A DNA stretch of 39,113 bases from Lachnospiraceae bacterium (GCA_017621075.1 JAGATV010000008.1:1-39113), one strand, 5' to 3'. Shown: positions 25,665 to 36,410, counted from the stretch's first letter. Numbers and translations: made by a program. Notes: generated by a model from the sequence alone, not told the origin.

Positions 25665-26699
25665 TTATACCTGTTCCAGTACCAGGGCATGGGCGATGCC
25701 CGGCACACTCTTCCCCTCATTAAAGCTGGTCTTGCTGAGCAACGCTCCCGTAGGCACAAAGAGCACTTTCTTCCAGTTGCCTTCCTCAATCTGCTTCAGG
25801 ATGTAGGCAGACAGGGTCACTGCACTGCAGCCGCAGCCGCTTCCGCCGGAATGGGTGTCCTGGGAATCGGCATCAAAGATCTCAATGCCGCAGTCAATAT
25901 GCATGGCAGAGATATCATACCCCTTGTCCCTGAGCAGATCGATCAGCACCTTCTGGCCCACGCTCCCCAGGTCTCCGGTAATGATCCTGTCATAATCTTC
26001 CGGCCGACTATTATAGTCAATAAAGTGCTGTTCCAGCGTGGAGGCTGCTGCCGGAGCCATACAGGCTCCCATATTCATAGAATCTTTCAATCCGTAGTCC
26101 ACGATCTTTCCGATGGTCATTCCGGTGATCCGGGCCCGGGGCCCCTCCTTGGCAGTGGTCACCACCCCTTTTGCCCCCAATACAAAAGCGCCGCTGCCAG
26201 TCACCGTCCAGGACGCTGACAAGGGGCGCTGGTTTCCATATTCCAGCGGAAAGCGGAATTCTTTTTCCGCACTGGCAAAATGGCTGGAGGTAACGCAGAC
26301 TACCTTGTCCGCAAATCCGCCTGCAATGAGCATGGAACCCACAGCCAGGGACTCCCCGCAGGTGGAACATGCGCCGTATACCCCAAGCAGAGGAATGTTG
26401 TAGGATGCGATGCCAAAAGAAGTGGCAATTGATTGACCCAACAAGTCACCAGCCACAATATAGGAAATCTCTTCCGCCTTCACTCCCGCTTTTCCAAGGG
26501 CAAGGTACACTGCATTTTTTTGAAGACTGCTTTCTGCTTCCTCCCAGGTATTACAGCCAAACAGATCATCTTCTCCCACCATGTCAAACAAAAGTCCCAA
26601 AGGACCTTCGCCTTCCTTTTTGCCTGCTATGCTGGCACTGTTCAAAATATAGACTTCCTCTTCCAGCTTTACGCTGGCTTTTCCCAATTTCTGATTCAT
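25665..26699 (-). CDS. spoVAD: Stage V sporulation protein AD
   Basis: The 344 residues have the thiolase-like fold of SpoVAD: LFGCNTWEEAESSLQK, GDLLGQS, GACSTCGESLAVGS, the SSHFASAEKEFRFPLEYG block and a GSGCGCSAVTLSAY region near 290. In Bacillus and Clostridium SpoVAD binds dipicolinic acid and, with SpoVAC and SpoVAE, moves it into the forespore during sporulation. Here spoVAC and spoVAEB are not next to it, which is unusual; upstream is an SH3b membrane protein gene and downstream a 55-codon gene. A possible sigma-G type -10 lies about 50 bases upstream. It implies an endospore-forming lineage. Confidence 0.93.
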   Translation of the reverse strand: MNQKLGKASVKLEEEVYILNSASIAGKKEGEGPLGLLFDMVGEDDLFGCNTWEEAESSLQKNAVYLALGKAGVKAEEISYIVAGDLLGQSIATSFGIASYNIPLLGVYGACSTCGESLAVGSMLIAGGFADKVVCVTSSHFASAEKEFRFPLEYGNQRPLSASWTVTGSGAFVLGAKGVVTTAKEGPRARITGMTIGKIVDYGLKDSMNMGACMAPAAASTLEQHFIDYNSRPEDYDRIITGDLGSVGQKVLIDLLRDKGYDISAMHIDCGIEIFDADSQDTHSGGSGCGCSAVTLSAYILKQIEEGNWKKVLFVPTGALLSKTSFNEGKSVPGIAHALVLEQV

Positions 26700-26749
26700 G
26701 GCTGACAGCTCCTTTTCGCTTACAGACCCGGTCAGGTCCTTTTGGTAAC

Positions 26750-26756
26750 TATCATG
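26750..26756 (-). promoter_or_regulatory. Possible sigma-G/F -10 element for spoVAD
   Basis: CATGATA on the minus strand resembles the forespore sigma factor -10 (CATnnTA). The -35 (GTAAT at 17 bases) matches GHATR only partly, so this is weak. Confidence 0.25.
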
Positions 26757-26793
26757 CCCATTTTTTTGTTTTTATTACAAGATTTTTTGCTTA

Positions 26794-27336
26794 CTACTCT
26801 GACACTACCTCTACCAGGCTGGTGACCACATACAATACCTGTCCGTCATATTCCACCCTGGACCAGCCATGCTCCAGATTGTATCCCGTCAATTTCAGCC
26901 GATCTCCCGCATTCACCCGGCAATACACCGTGGCATCACCGCCCGTGGTGCTGGGTTCTGTGCGCAGATTCACATATTCCTTGGGGGTAACGGTTCCCAC
27001 ACAGTCAGCAAATACCATTTCCTCATTTTCTTTGCTTTCTTCCGTAGTTTCTGCCTTTGTCACCTTGACTTCCGGCTCTGCCAATGTCTCATTCACGCCT
27101 AAGTCCGTGGTCGCTTCCACAACTGTCGGCTGCTTTGTATCTTTTCCCTGATGGGTGGATACCCAGACCACGGTACAGATCACACCCGCAAGCAGTATCA
27201 GCACTCCAAACACCATCAAAGATCTTGCAGGATTGCCGTCGCCTTCTTCCGGCTCCTCCTCCCAATCCTCGTCCAAATCATCTGTCTCTTCTATCAGATT
27301 ATCCTCTTCTGCCATGGTATCCCGTCCTTTCGCCAT
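26794..27336 (-). CDS. Single-pass membrane protein with extracellular SH3b domain
   Basis: The 180 residues comprise a very acidic cytoplasmic N-terminus (EETDDLDEDWEEEPEEGDG), one membrane helix (about 39-59), a Thr/Glu-rich linker and a C-terminal bacterial SH3 domain (about 115-176; YVNLRTEPSTTGGD, then GDRLKLTGYNLEHGWSRVEYDGQVLYV). SH3b domains commonly bind peptidoglycan or peptides outside the cell. The start is taken at 27336, with AGGAG nine bases before it; a second ATG seven codons on is possible. It lies 12 bases after trpS and probably shares its transcript. Confidence 0.75.
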   Translation of the reverse strand: MAKGRDTMAEEDNLIEETDDLDEDWEEEPEEGDGNPARSLMVFGVLILLAGVICTVVWVSTHQGKDTKQPTVVEATTDLGVNETLAEPEVKVTKAETTEESKENEEMVFADCVGTVTPKEYVNLRTEPSTTGGDATVYCRVNAGDRLKLTGYNLEHGWSRVEYDGQVLYVVTSLVEVVSE

Positions 27337-27348
27337 CTGACATTTCTC

Positions 27349-28440
<1,092 letters not shown>

Positions 28441-28480
28441 TTACTCCATTCTGCGTACCTTACGCCTGATCTTCCTGTAT

Positions 28481-28508
28481 ATCATACCATTTTTTTCACC
28501 GCCTGCAA
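28481..28508 (-). promoter_or_regulatory. Possible promoter of trpS
   Basis: On the minus strand TTGCAG (28508-28503), 16 bases, TATGAT (28486-28481), overlapping the end of the ATPase gene. Moderate match only. Confidence 0.3.
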
Positions 28509-31165
28509 ATAGTTTTTCTCTTTTCTCCCGAAAACAATGCAATACATTCGTGGGCGAGCATGGGAAAAGCGGAAAGACCACACAAAAGTCCCCACTCATT
28601 CAGGCTCAGATGCACTGTCCCGAAAGCCTTGATCAGCGAAGGCACTTCTGTCACCGCAAATTGAAGAACGAAACCCACTGCCAGCGCCAGGATCATCAGT
28701 CTGTTTTCCCTGTGGTCCATCTGAAAGAGGGATCTGTGTACATCACGCATGCCCACCGCATGGAACAACTGGGACATGCCCAACACCGTAAAGGCATAAG
28801 TCTGAGCCTTTGCCAAAACTGCCTCCTGCCTAAGCACCATAGTCAGATTTGCCGGACTTATGGAAAGTCCCCTAAACTGCAGCCAGGCATAAGGAATCAT
28901 CAAAAAGGCGGCCAGGCTGATCATGGCAATGAGGGCGCCGTAAAAACAGGTGCAGGACAGGCCGCCTCTGGAAAACAGGCTTTCCCCTGCCTTCCTTGGA
29001 GAGTGCCGCATCAGACTGCGCCCGTCATTGTGGTCCACCCCAAGCGCCAGTGCCGGCAGAGAGTCGGTGATCAGATTGATCCACAGGATATGACTGGATT
29101 TTAAGGGTGCAGACAGTCCCAGAAGCACTGCAAAGAACATGGTCATGATCTCCCCAAGATTGGAAGAGAGCAGGAATATCACGGACTTTCGGATGTTCTC
29201 GTAGACGCCCCTGCCTTCTTCAATGGCCTTTTCTATGGTGGCAAAGTTATCATCCGTAAGGATCATGTCCGATGCCTGCTTTGCCACATCCGTTCCCGCA
29301 AGTCCCATGGCAATACCGATATCCGCCGCCTGCAGGGAAGGCGCATCATTGACTCCGTCCCCTGTCATGGCCACGATCTTCCCCGCCTGCCGGAAGCCTT
29401 TTACGATCTGGACCTTTTGGGCAGGAGACACCCTGGCAAATACTCTGATATCCTCAAGTTTCTCCAAAAAGGCCTCCTCACCCATCTCTTTCATCTCTGC
29501 TCCGGTCATACACTGTGCAGGGAAATCTGCGATCCCCAACTGTTTTGCGATTGCATATGCCGTATCCACATGGTCCCCGGTAACCATCACAGTCCTGACC
29601 CCTGCCTCCTTGAAGATCTTTACCGCTTCCCCGGCCTCCGGACGGGCAGGGTCCTGCATACCCACCATGCCGAGAAAGATCAACTGCTCCTCCACGGGCC
29701 CCACAGCCCGGTGTCTCATTGCCACCGCCAGCGTGCGCAGTGCCATGGCGGACATTTCCTCCATCCCCTTAAGCACTGCCGCCTGATGTTTCGGGGTAAA
29801 AGGCTCCACTTTGTCCCGTATCCGGATATGGCTGCATCTTTTCATCACCTCATCGGGTGCTCCCTTGGTATAGGAAACTTCACCGTGATAGGTGGTCATC
29901 AGCTTTCTGTCTGAATCAAAGGGGATCTCACCAAGCCTTGGCAGCTTCACATCCAGTTCCCCTTTATCCACTCCAAAATCCGCCGCCAAGAAAAGAAGCG
30001 CCAGTTCCGTAGGATCACCCATGGGAGCTTCGCCGGCAATGGAGGCATCATTGCACAGTACGATCCCCTGAAAAAAATCTCTGTGATGCCGGACCGGCTC
30101 CGTAAGTTCTTTCACCTCCAAAAGCATCCCATCCCACCAGCACTTTTCCACAGTCATCTTATTCTGGGTCAGGGTGCCCGTCTTGTCGGAACAGACCACA
30201 CTGACAGCTCCCAGCGTCTCCACCGAAGGCAGCCTTCTCACAATGGTGTTGACCTTCACCATCTTGGTGACGGACAGGGCAAGACAGATCGTTACCACCG
30301 CAGGCAGTCCCTCCGGCACCGCAGCCACCGCCAGGGAAATGGCCGTGATGAGCATATCCATGATGTTGCGCTTCTGCCATACTGCGATGACAAACAACAT
30401 AGCGCACAGCCCCAAAGACAACAGACTTAAAACCTTCCCCAGTTCCCAAAGTCTTTTCTGCAGGGGTGTCAATTCCTCCTCCGTATCGGTGATCATGGAT
30501 GCGATCCTGCCGATTTCCGTGTCCATACCCGTGGCTGTCACCACACCTTGTCCCCTGCCGTAGGTCACAATGGTAGACATATATGCCATATTGCGCCTGT
30601 CCCCAAGGGGGATCTCACGGGCACACCCTACCAGGAACCTGGCATCCTTCTCCACCGGAAGGGCTTCCCCTGTCAGGGCCGATTCCTCCACCTTTAGATT
30701 GGCTGTATCGATCAGGCGCAGGTCTGCAGGGACCTGGCAGCCTGCCTCCAGGCACACGATATCCCCCGTCACCAGCTCCGTGGCAGGAATCCTGCGGCGC
30801 ACTCCGTCACGGATCACGTCTGCATGAGGGGAGGTAAGCTTTTTCAAAGACTCCAAGGCCCTTCTGGCCTTCCCCTCCTGTATCATGCCGATGACAGCAT
30901 TACCCAACACCACCACCCCGATAATGACGGCATCACTGACCTCTTTCAACAATACCGAAATGACTGCTGCCACCATCAGTACATAGATCAAAGGGTCCTT
31001 AAGCTGCCCGATAAAATTTTCCACCGCTGTCTTTTTCTTTGCTTCCCTAAGCTCATTTTTCCCGTTGGCCCAAAGCCTTCTTGCCGCTTCCGCCTGTGTG
31101 AGTCCGCACGCTTCATTGCTTTTCAGTCTGTCTACGGCATCCTGCCCACTGCACTTTTCAAACAC
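28496..31165 (-). CDS. P-type (P2A) calcium-transporting ATPase
   Basis: The 889-residue protein has a cation ATPase N-terminal domain (to about 65), the actuator motif LTGEALPVEK, the phosphorylation site D327 in DKTGTLTQNK and the hinge TGDGVNDAPSLQAADIG. Membrane motifs typical of SERCA-like Ca2+ pumps are present: VPEGLPAVV in M4, LSSNLGEIM in M5 and NLITDSLPALALG in M6. It should export Ca2+ (possibly Mn2+) at the cost of ATP. A TTG at 31183 is open, but I prefer GTG at 31165: GGGAGG lies seven bases before it and the protein then begins VFEKCSGQDAVD as in relatives. Its ribosome site sits inside a terminator-like hairpin that follows the opp operon. Confidence 0.93.
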   Translation of the reverse strand: MFEKCSGQDAVDRLKSNEACGLTQAEAARRLWANGKNELREAKKKTAVENFIGQLKDPLIYVLMVAAVISVLLKEVSDAVIIGVVVLGNAVIGMIQEGKARRALESLKKLTSPHADVIRDGVRRRIPATELVTGDIVCLEAGCQVPADLRLIDTANLKVEESALTGEALPVEKDARFLVGCAREIPLGDRRNMAYMSTIVTYGRGQGVVTATGMDTEIGRIASMITDTEEELTPLQKRLWELGKVLSLLSLGLCAMLFVIAVWQKRNIMDMLITAISLAVAAVPEGLPAVVTICLALSVTKMVKVNTIVRRLPSVETLGAVSVVCSDKTGTLTQNKMTVEKCWWDGMLLEVKELTEPVRHHRDFFQGIVLCNDASIAGEAPMGDPTELALLFLAADFGVDKGELDVKLPRLGEIPFDSDRKLMTTYHGEVSYTKGAPDEVMKRCSHIRIRDKVEPFTPKHQAAVLKGMEEMSAMALRTLAVAMRHRAVGPVEEQLIFLGMVGMQDPARPEAGEAVKIFKEAGVRTVMVTGDHVDTAYAIAKQLGIADFPAQCMTGAEMKEMGEEAFLEKLEDIRVFARVSPAQKVQIVKGFRQAGKIVAMTGDGVNDAPSLQAADIGIAMGLAGTDVAKQASDMILTDDNFATIEKAIEEGRGVYENIRKSVIFLLSSNLGEIMTMFFAVLLGLSAPLKSSHILWINLITDSLPALALGVDHNDGRSLMRHSPRKAGESLFSRGGLSCTCFYGALIAMISLAAFLMIPYAWLQFRGLSISPANLTMVLRQEAVLAKAQTYAFTVLGMSQLFHAVGMRDVHRSLFQMDHRENRLMILALAVGFVLQFAVTEVPSLIKAFGTVHLSLNEWGLLCGLSAFPMLAHECIALFSGEKRKTICRR

Positions 31166-31218
31166 AAAAATTCCTCCCTGCAAGCTTGTTCATTCATTAC
31201 TATGCTCACAGGGAGGAA
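31166..31218 (-). terminator. Terminator hairpin that also holds the ATPase Shine-Dalgarno
   Basis: On the minus strand TTCCTCCCTG (31218-31209) pairs perfectly with CAGGGAGGAA (31180-31171) across a 28-base loop, followed by TTTTT (31170-31166) and then the GTG start of the ATPase gene. It begins 22 bases after the OppDF stop. It fits an intrinsic terminator for the opp operon, yet its 3' arm is the ATPase ribosome site, so any read-through mRNA would have that site sequestered. Confidence 0.65.
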
Positions 31219-31240
31219 ACTATGTCCCAAATCTATTTTA

Positions 31241-32809
31241 TTATGACTCCTTCAAAAGCAGCTTCGTATACTCCTGCCCGGGATTGCGGAATACCCCCTC
31301 CGTATCCCCGATCTCCACGATCCTGCCTCTTTGCATGACCATGATACGGTCGCTCATCCGGTAGATCACATTGATATCATGGGAAATGAACAGATAGGAC
31401 AGCTTAAGTTCCTCCTGCAATTCTAACATCAGCTCCATGATCTGGGCCTGCATGGTCACATCCAGTGCCGATACCGGTTCGTCTGCGATCACAAGCCGCG
31501 GCCGGGTGATGAGCGCCTGGCCGATGCTGATGCGCTGACGCTGTCCGCCGCTTAACTGGGAGGGTCTGCGGTGAAAATAGCTTTCCTCCATCCCAACCTT
31601 GCGGAGCATATCATAAGCTGCAGCCTCCATGTCCGCCTCAGTCATCTCCCTGGAAGGGTCCAGCCTGCCCAAGGCCCGCAATGGCTCCTTAAGCAGCCAT
31701 CCCACCGTCTTGACCGGATTTAAGCTACTGTAAGGGTCCTGAAAGATCATCTGGGGATACGGTTCGCGACAGACAATACTTCCCTGGATATTTTTATTCA
31801 TGCGAAGGATCGCTTTGGAAAGGGAAGTCTTACCGCAGCCGCTCTCTCCCACCAGGCCCAGGATTTCTCCTACTTTGATGTCAAATGTGGCGTTTTCCAC
31901 CACACAGTGCTTTCTCTTTCCGGCAAACAGGCTGTTGCCGCCCTCTCTATAATAAACATTCAAATCCCGCACTTCCAGGATATTGTCTGCCTTGTCCGGG
32001 GAAACTGCATTCTCTGTCTTTCGCGTCTTTTTGATCCGGGAAGGCACCGCCTGTATCAGACGCCTGGTATAGGCCTCCCTTGGAGTTTCAAAAATTTCTT
32101 CCGTGGGGCCCGTCTCCACCACACGTCCGTCCTTCATGACTGCGATCCTCTGGCAGATCCTCCTTGCCAGGTTCAGATCATGAGTGATGAAGAGCATGGT
32201 ATTCTTCTGCTCGGAATTGATCTTCCGAAGCAGTTCGATGATCTGATTCTGAATGGTCACATCCAATGCAGTCGTAGGTTCATCCGCCACGATCAGCCCT
32301 GGATGCAGGATGACAGCCATGGCGATCATCACCCTCTGGCGCATGCCGCCGGACAATTCATGGGGATAGCTCCCGTATACCTTTTCCACATCCCTAAGAC
32401 CCACTGCGGTAAAGGCATCCAGCACCTGCCTGCGCCGTTCTTCTTTGGAAAGATCCCTGTGCAGACGCAAAGTCTCCTCCACCTGCCTTCCCACCTTCCA
32501 GGTGGGATTTAAGGAGGTCATAGGCTCCTGAAAGATCATGGACATACGGTCCCCCTGATACTTTCGATAAAGAGCCTTGTCCTTTGGCCTGCCCGCTTCA
32601 GCCAGCACCACATCATCAAACAGGATACGCCCTGTGGTGATCCTGGCCTCCTCGCTGATCAGCCCCATAAGGGTCAGTGCCGTCACGGATTTGCCGGAGC
32701 CGGACTCTCCTACCACCCCCAGGATCTCCCCCGGCTTAAGCTCCAAATTTACATGTTTCACGGCCTCCGTCTCCCCGAAGGCCACCGTCAGATCTTCTAT
32801 CCTTATCAT
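31241..32809 (-). CDS. Fused oligopeptide ABC transporter ATPase (OppD-OppF)
   Basis: The 522 residues carry two complete ABC ATPase domains. The first (1-260, OppD-like) has Walker [10 protein letters not shown], signature LSGGMRQRV and Walker [13 protein letters not shown]. The second (about 275-520, OppF-like) has [18 protein letters not shown] and [12 protein letters not shown]. Both carry the peptide-transporter sub-family lid ([18 protein letters not shown]). It powers the permeases encoded upstream. Fusion of the two ATPases resembles the GsiA/YejF arrangement rather than separate oppD and oppF. Its start overlaps the OppC stop by four bases (ATGA). Confidence 0.94.
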   Translation of the reverse strand: MIRIEDLTVAFGETEAVKHVNLELKPGEILGVVGESGSGKSVTALTLMGLISEEARITTGRILFDDVVLAEAGRPKDKALYRKYQGDRMSMIFQEPMTSLNPTWKVGRQVEETLRLHRDLSKEERRRQVLDAFTAVGLRDVEKVYGSYPHELSGGMRQRVMIAMAVILHPGLIVADEPTTALDVTIQNQIIELLRKINSEQKNTMLFITHDLNLARRICQRIAVMKDGRVVETGPTEEIFETPREAYTRRLIQAVPSRIKKTRKTENAVSPDKADNILEVRDLNVYYREGGNSLFAGKRKHCVVENATFDIKVGEILGLVGESGCGKTSLSKAILRMNKNIQGSIVCREPYPQMIFQDPYSSLNPVKTVGWLLKEPLRALGRLDPSREMTEADMEAAAYDMLRKVGMEESYFHRRPSQLSGGQRQRISIGQALITRPRLVIADEPVSALDVTMQAQIMELMLELQEELKLSYLFISHDINVIYRMSDRIMVMQRGRIVEIGDTEGVFRNPGQEYTKLLLKES

Positions 32810-33618
32810 GCCTGCATCCTCCTGATCCCCTCACTGAGCAGGGAGAAGCCAAGCACGATCCACACAATGGCCAGTCCCGGTGCCAGCGCATACCAGGGTG
32901 CTGTCATCAGATAGCCCTGCGCATCGGAAAGCATCTTTCCAAGCGTTGCATCGGGAGGCTGCACGCCGATCCCCAGATAACTCATGCCGGATTCCGCCAG
33001 AATGGCATTGTTGAAGCCGATCATGACCGACACCCAGAAGGTGGAAAAAATATTGGGCAGGATGTGCACGAACAGGATGCGCACCCTTCCCACTCCCATC
33101 AGCCTTGCACGGCTGATATAATCAGCGTCCCTGAGCCTGATGAACTCACTGCGCACGATACGCACAAAGCTGGGGACAAAAACAATGGCCAGTGAAATGA
33201 TCACATTCTGCCTTCCCGTACCCAGAATGCTGATGACCACCAATGCCAGCAGGATGCTGGGAAACCCGTTGACGGCATCCGTAAAACGCATGATGACCTC
33301 ATCGAGGATACCGCCAAAATATCCGGTAAGTGCACCTGCCAGAATACCGATGCCCCCGGAGATGAGCACCACCAGACTGCTGATAAGCACAGTGGTCCCC
33401 ACCCCTTTCATGACCCGTGACAGGATGTCCCTTCCAAAATTGTCCGTACCGAAAGGATGCGCCAAAGAGGGCGCCGCAAATTTTTCGGACGCAGACATGG
33501 CAGTCGTGCTGTAGGGCGTCCAGAATACGCCTGCCACCGCAATCAGGATAGCTACAGCCGTCATGATAAATCCGATGATAAAATATCGATTCCATTTTTT
33601 TACAAAATGCTTTTTCAT
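32806..33618 (-). CDS. Oligopeptide/dipeptide ABC transporter permease (OppC type)
   Basis: The 270 residues have an N-terminal membrane anchor and a BPD-transport core of about five helices. Family features include HPFGTDNFGRDILSRVMKG at about 55-75 and the ATPase-coupling EAA loop (RARLMGVGRVRILFVHILPN). It forms the channel with the OppB-type permease. It starts nine bases after that gene and ends overlapping the fused ATPase gene, so it belongs to one operon. Confidence 0.93.
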   Translation of the reverse strand: MKKHFVKKWNRYFIIGFIMTAVAILIAVAGVFWTPYSTTAMSASEKFAAPSLAHPFGTDNFGRDILSRVMKGVGTTVLISSLVVLISGGIGILAGALTGYFGGILDEVIMRFTDAVNGFPSILLALVVISILGTGRQNVIISLAIVFVPSFVRIVRSEFIRLRDADYISRARLMGVGRVRILFVHILPNIFSTFWVSVMIGFNNAILAESGMSYLGIGVQPPDATLGKMLSDAQGYLMTAPWYALAPGLAIVWIVLGFSLLSEGIRRMQA

Positions 33619-33627
33619 TTGACCTCA

Positions 33628-34587
33628 CTATCTGTTACTGATCCTGGGATCGATGACCCTGTACAGGATGTCCACCAGAAAATAGACAAAGATCACTACA
33701 AAAGTGATATAAAGAATCAGGATCTCCACCACCGGGAAGTCCCGGGTGGAAATGGAACTGATCAACAGCCTGCCCACACCGGGCAGCCCGAACACCTGCT
33801 CCACCACGATACTGCCTGCCACGATCTCCGCAATGATCATCCCCAGAAAAGTCACTACGGGCATCAGAGCATTGCGCAGCACATGAGCGTACATGACACG
33901 CCTGTCCGTACACCCCTTGCTGTAAGCAGTACGCACATAATCCGATTTCATTTCCGTAAGCATGGAATTGCGCAGGAACCTGGCCGTCATAGCTACCTTG
34001 GGCAATGCGATAGAGATTGCCGGGAATAACAGATATCCCAAAAACCCCGCAAAATCCTCCTTATAGCTGACGTAACCACCGGGCGCAAATAATTTCAAAA
34101 TAATACCAAACAGATAAGTAACCAGTATCCCCAGAAAAAAGGACGGGACAGCCATAGTCACCTGGGTGCACACACTAAAAAGGGCGTCCGCCACACGACT
34201 CCTGCTCCTGGCCCACAATACCCCAAGGGGAATGGATACCACAATAATGATCCCCAACGACACTGCCGCCAGCCACAGGGTCACAGGAAGCTTGTCCCCG
34301 ATCAGCTCTGCCACCGGCATCATTTCATTCATATTTTTGGAATAACGGTAGCTGACACCAAGGTCACCCTTTAACACATCCGTTATCCAGTTTACATAAC
34401 GTTCAATCGGTGGTCTGTCCAGTCCAAGCTGGGCCCGGAGCTGTACCTCCCTTTCGGGGGTTGCCTCCGTGCCCAGAATGGATGTGACCACATCACCGGG
34501 TATGATCTGAAAGGCAACGAAAGCAGCCACGGATACCACGAACAATGTCATAATGAGAGTGATGATTTTCTTTGCAAAGTATTTCAT
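33628..34587 (-). CDS. Oligopeptide/dipeptide ABC transporter permease (OppB type)
   Basis: The 319 residues are a six-helix permease with the OppB hallmarks: GDVVTSILGTEATPE, LGLDRPPIERY and the EAA loop (YVRTAYSKGCTDRRVMYAHV), ending with VDILYRVIDPRIS. A longer frame begins at 34623, but I choose the ATG at 34587 because AGGAG lies nine bases upstream and MKYFAKKIIT is the usual start. It lies 52 bases after the binding-protein gene. Confidence 0.93.
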   Translation of the reverse strand: MKYFAKKIITLIMTLFVVSVAAFVAFQIIPGDVVTSILGTEATPEREVQLRAQLGLDRPPIERYVNWITDVLKGDLGVSYRYSKNMNEMMPVAELIGDKLPVTLWLAAVSLGIIIVVSIPLGVLWARSRSRVADALFSVCTQVTMAVPSFFLGILVTYLFGIILKLFAPGGYVSYKEDFAGFLGYLLFPAISIALPKVAMTARFLRNSMLTEMKSDYVRTAYSKGCTDRRVMYAHVLRNALMPVVTFLGMIIAEIVAGSIVVEQVFGLPGVGRLLISSISTRDFPVVEILILYITFVVIFVYFLVDILYRVIDPRISNR

Positions 34588-34639
34588 GACCGCTTTCTCC
34601 TTTCTTTTTACAGATCGTGCCACGCACTTATGTGCATAT

Positions 34640-36241
34640 TTATTTTACATAGTACACGGTACTCATATCCTGTACATACACAGGGTAGAACTTGTAGCCG
34701 GCCAGTTCCTTATCCATAGCGATGGTAATGGGCGGCACCTGGATAAATGCAGTACCTGCATCCTCTGCCAGGATCTTCTGCAGTTGCTTATAGTACTCTG
34801 CCTTCTCTGACAGATCCAGACTGCTGAACGCCTGCTGATAAACTGCATCATAATCCTTGTTGGCAAAATTGATGAAGTTTTTCTTGGAGTCGGTCTGGAA
34901 TCTGTTCAACAGATAACCGGGTGTCATATCACTGGTGATCCCGCAGATAGTAGCCTGATACTGGCGTCCATTGTAGCACTGATCCAGCCAGGTACTCCAC
35001 TCTACAGCATTGATGGTGGCATTGATGCCCGCTGCCTTTAAATGTTCCACCACGACCTCCGCCGTCTGCATATGGAATTCATAGTTGGAAGGCACCATGA
35101 TCTCCAGATCCACACCGTCAGGATAACCGGCCTGTGCAAGCAGCTTCTTAGCTTCCTCAATATTGGCGCCGGTGCCGTACATATCGTTCAGGTCCACATA
35201 ATAATCCTTCAGAGTAGGAAGCATTGCGGAACTTACCAGCGTGCCGTTTCCTCCTGCCACAAAATCGTTGATGGAATCCTTGTCCAGTGCATAGCAGATC
35301 GCCTGACGCACCCGCATGTCATTCAACGGCTCCACAGCATTGTTCAAGAACAATGCCTGCACTACATCGGAGGGGGCAGACAGGATCTGGAAAGAATCCT
35401 TCAGCTCATTGGCCTGTGAATCGGTCAGATAAGGATAAATGTCAATGGAACCGCCCTGCAGATCCAAAAGTGCCGTGTCCGGGCTGTTCACGATCTTGAA
35501 CTTCACCTCATCCAGATAAGGCAGTCCCTCCTGCCAGTAATCGCTATTCTTTGCCACTACGATTCCCTCCTGGGGAGTGTAGGAAACAAAAGAAAACGGT
35601 CCTGTTCCAATGGGGTCTGCCGCCGCATCCTCACCGCTTCCCCGGGGGATGATGGCTGCCGTAAAGCTGTAGATCAGCTCTGTGTTGGCACTGCCCACTG
35701 TCACCTGAACCGTTTTGTCGTCAATAATATCCACGCTCTGAATCGTGCTCATGGTAGAGATCAGCGGAGTGCCATCCAAAAGTCCTGAGACTCTCTCCAA
35801 AGAATATTTGACGTCTTCCACTGTCACCGTATTCCCATTGTGAAACTTGACGTTGTCACGAAGGGTAAAGGTGTACACCAGTCCGTCCTCGGAAATGGTG
35901 TAGCCGTCAGCTACCGCATTCATCAGATTGCCATTCTCATCCGGCTTTACCAAGCCTTCAAAAATGTTGAATAGGATTTCCTTAGTTCCTGCCGCAGTTG
36001 CTTTGTGTGGGTCAAGACTGTCAATATCCTGCTGTATGCCTACAACGACAGAGCCGCCGTAGACAGGTTCTTCAGACACTGTTTCCTCCGTAGAAGGATT
36101 CTGTGTCTGTACTGCATTTGAGTCTGTAACAGACTCTGTAGAGGACTTATCCCCCGAAGACTCTTCTGTGCCACCTGCGCATCCGCCCAGTGCAGCCATT
36201 GTCAGAAGTGCCATAAACAAGTAGCATAAACGCTTCTTCAT
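34640..36241 (-). CDS. Peptide ABC transporter substrate-binding lipoprotein (SBP family 5)
   Basis: The 533 residues begin with a lipoprotein signal peptide whose lipobox is ALGGC (Cys21). An acidic Ser/Thr/Glu linker (about 22-60) is followed by the SBP_bac_5 fold: GIQQDIDSLDPHKATA, FTLRDNVKFHNGNTVTVEDV and a YLDEVKFKIVNSPDTALLDL region. It captures peptides (or a related solute such as nickel or a sugar; the ligand cannot be read) outside the membrane and delivers them to the permeases downstream. First gene of the opp operon, with a promoter about 60 bases upstream. Confidence 0.93.
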   Translation of the reverse strand: MKKRLCYLFMALLTMAALGGCAGGTEESSGDKSSTESVTDSNAVQTQNPSTEETVSEEPVYGGSVVVGIQQDIDSLDPHKATAAGTKEILFNIFEGLVKPDENGNLMNAVADGYTISEDGLVYTFTLRDNVKFHNGNTVTVEDVKYSLERVSGLLDGTPLISTMSTIQSVDIIDDKTVQVTVGSANTELIYSFTAAIIPRGSGEDAAADPIGTGPFSFVSYTPQEGIVVAKNSDYWQEGLPYLDEVKFKIVNSPDTALLDLQGGSIDIYPYLTDSQANELKDSFQILSAPSDVVQALFLNNAVEPLNDMRVRQAICYALDKDSINDFVAGGNGTLVSSAMLPTLKDYYVDLNDMYGTGANIEEAKKLLAQAGYPDGVDLEIMVPSNYEFHMQTAEVVVEHLKAAGINATINAVEWSTWLDQCYNGRQYQATICGITSDMTPGYLLNRFQTDSKKNFINFANKDYDAVYQQAFSSLDLSEKAEYYKQLQKILAEDAGTAFIQVPPITIAMDKELAGYKFYPVYVQDMSTVYYVK

Positions 36242-36298
36242 AATTATGTTCTTCTCCTCTTCGAATCATAAACCTCTCACTATTCTATTGTCGCCCTT

Positions 36299-36326
36299 AT
36301 TGTACCATAGATACAGGGGATTGCAA
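36299..36326 (-). promoter_or_regulatory. Promoter of the opp operon
   Basis: On the minus strand TTGCAA (36326-36321), 16 bases, TACAAT (36304-36299). It lies between the terminator at 36364-36403 and the binding-protein gene, with a leader of about 50 bases. Confidence 0.6.
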
Positions 36327-36363
36327 GTTTTTTTGGAAGTACAATGTAAGTTCACATAAAACA

Positions 36364-36403
36364 ATACTCCTTTCGCAACGAAAATTCGCTTTGAAAGGAG
36401 TAT
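36364..36403 (-). terminator. Terminator after the L7/L12-tail-like protein gene
   Basis: An 11-base perfect inverted repeat: ATACTCCTTTC (36364-36374) and its complement GAAAGGAGTAT (36393-36403), with TTGTTTTAT following on the minus strand. It starts eight bases after the stop codon. Confidence 0.75.
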
Positions 36404-36410
36404 GTTACTA

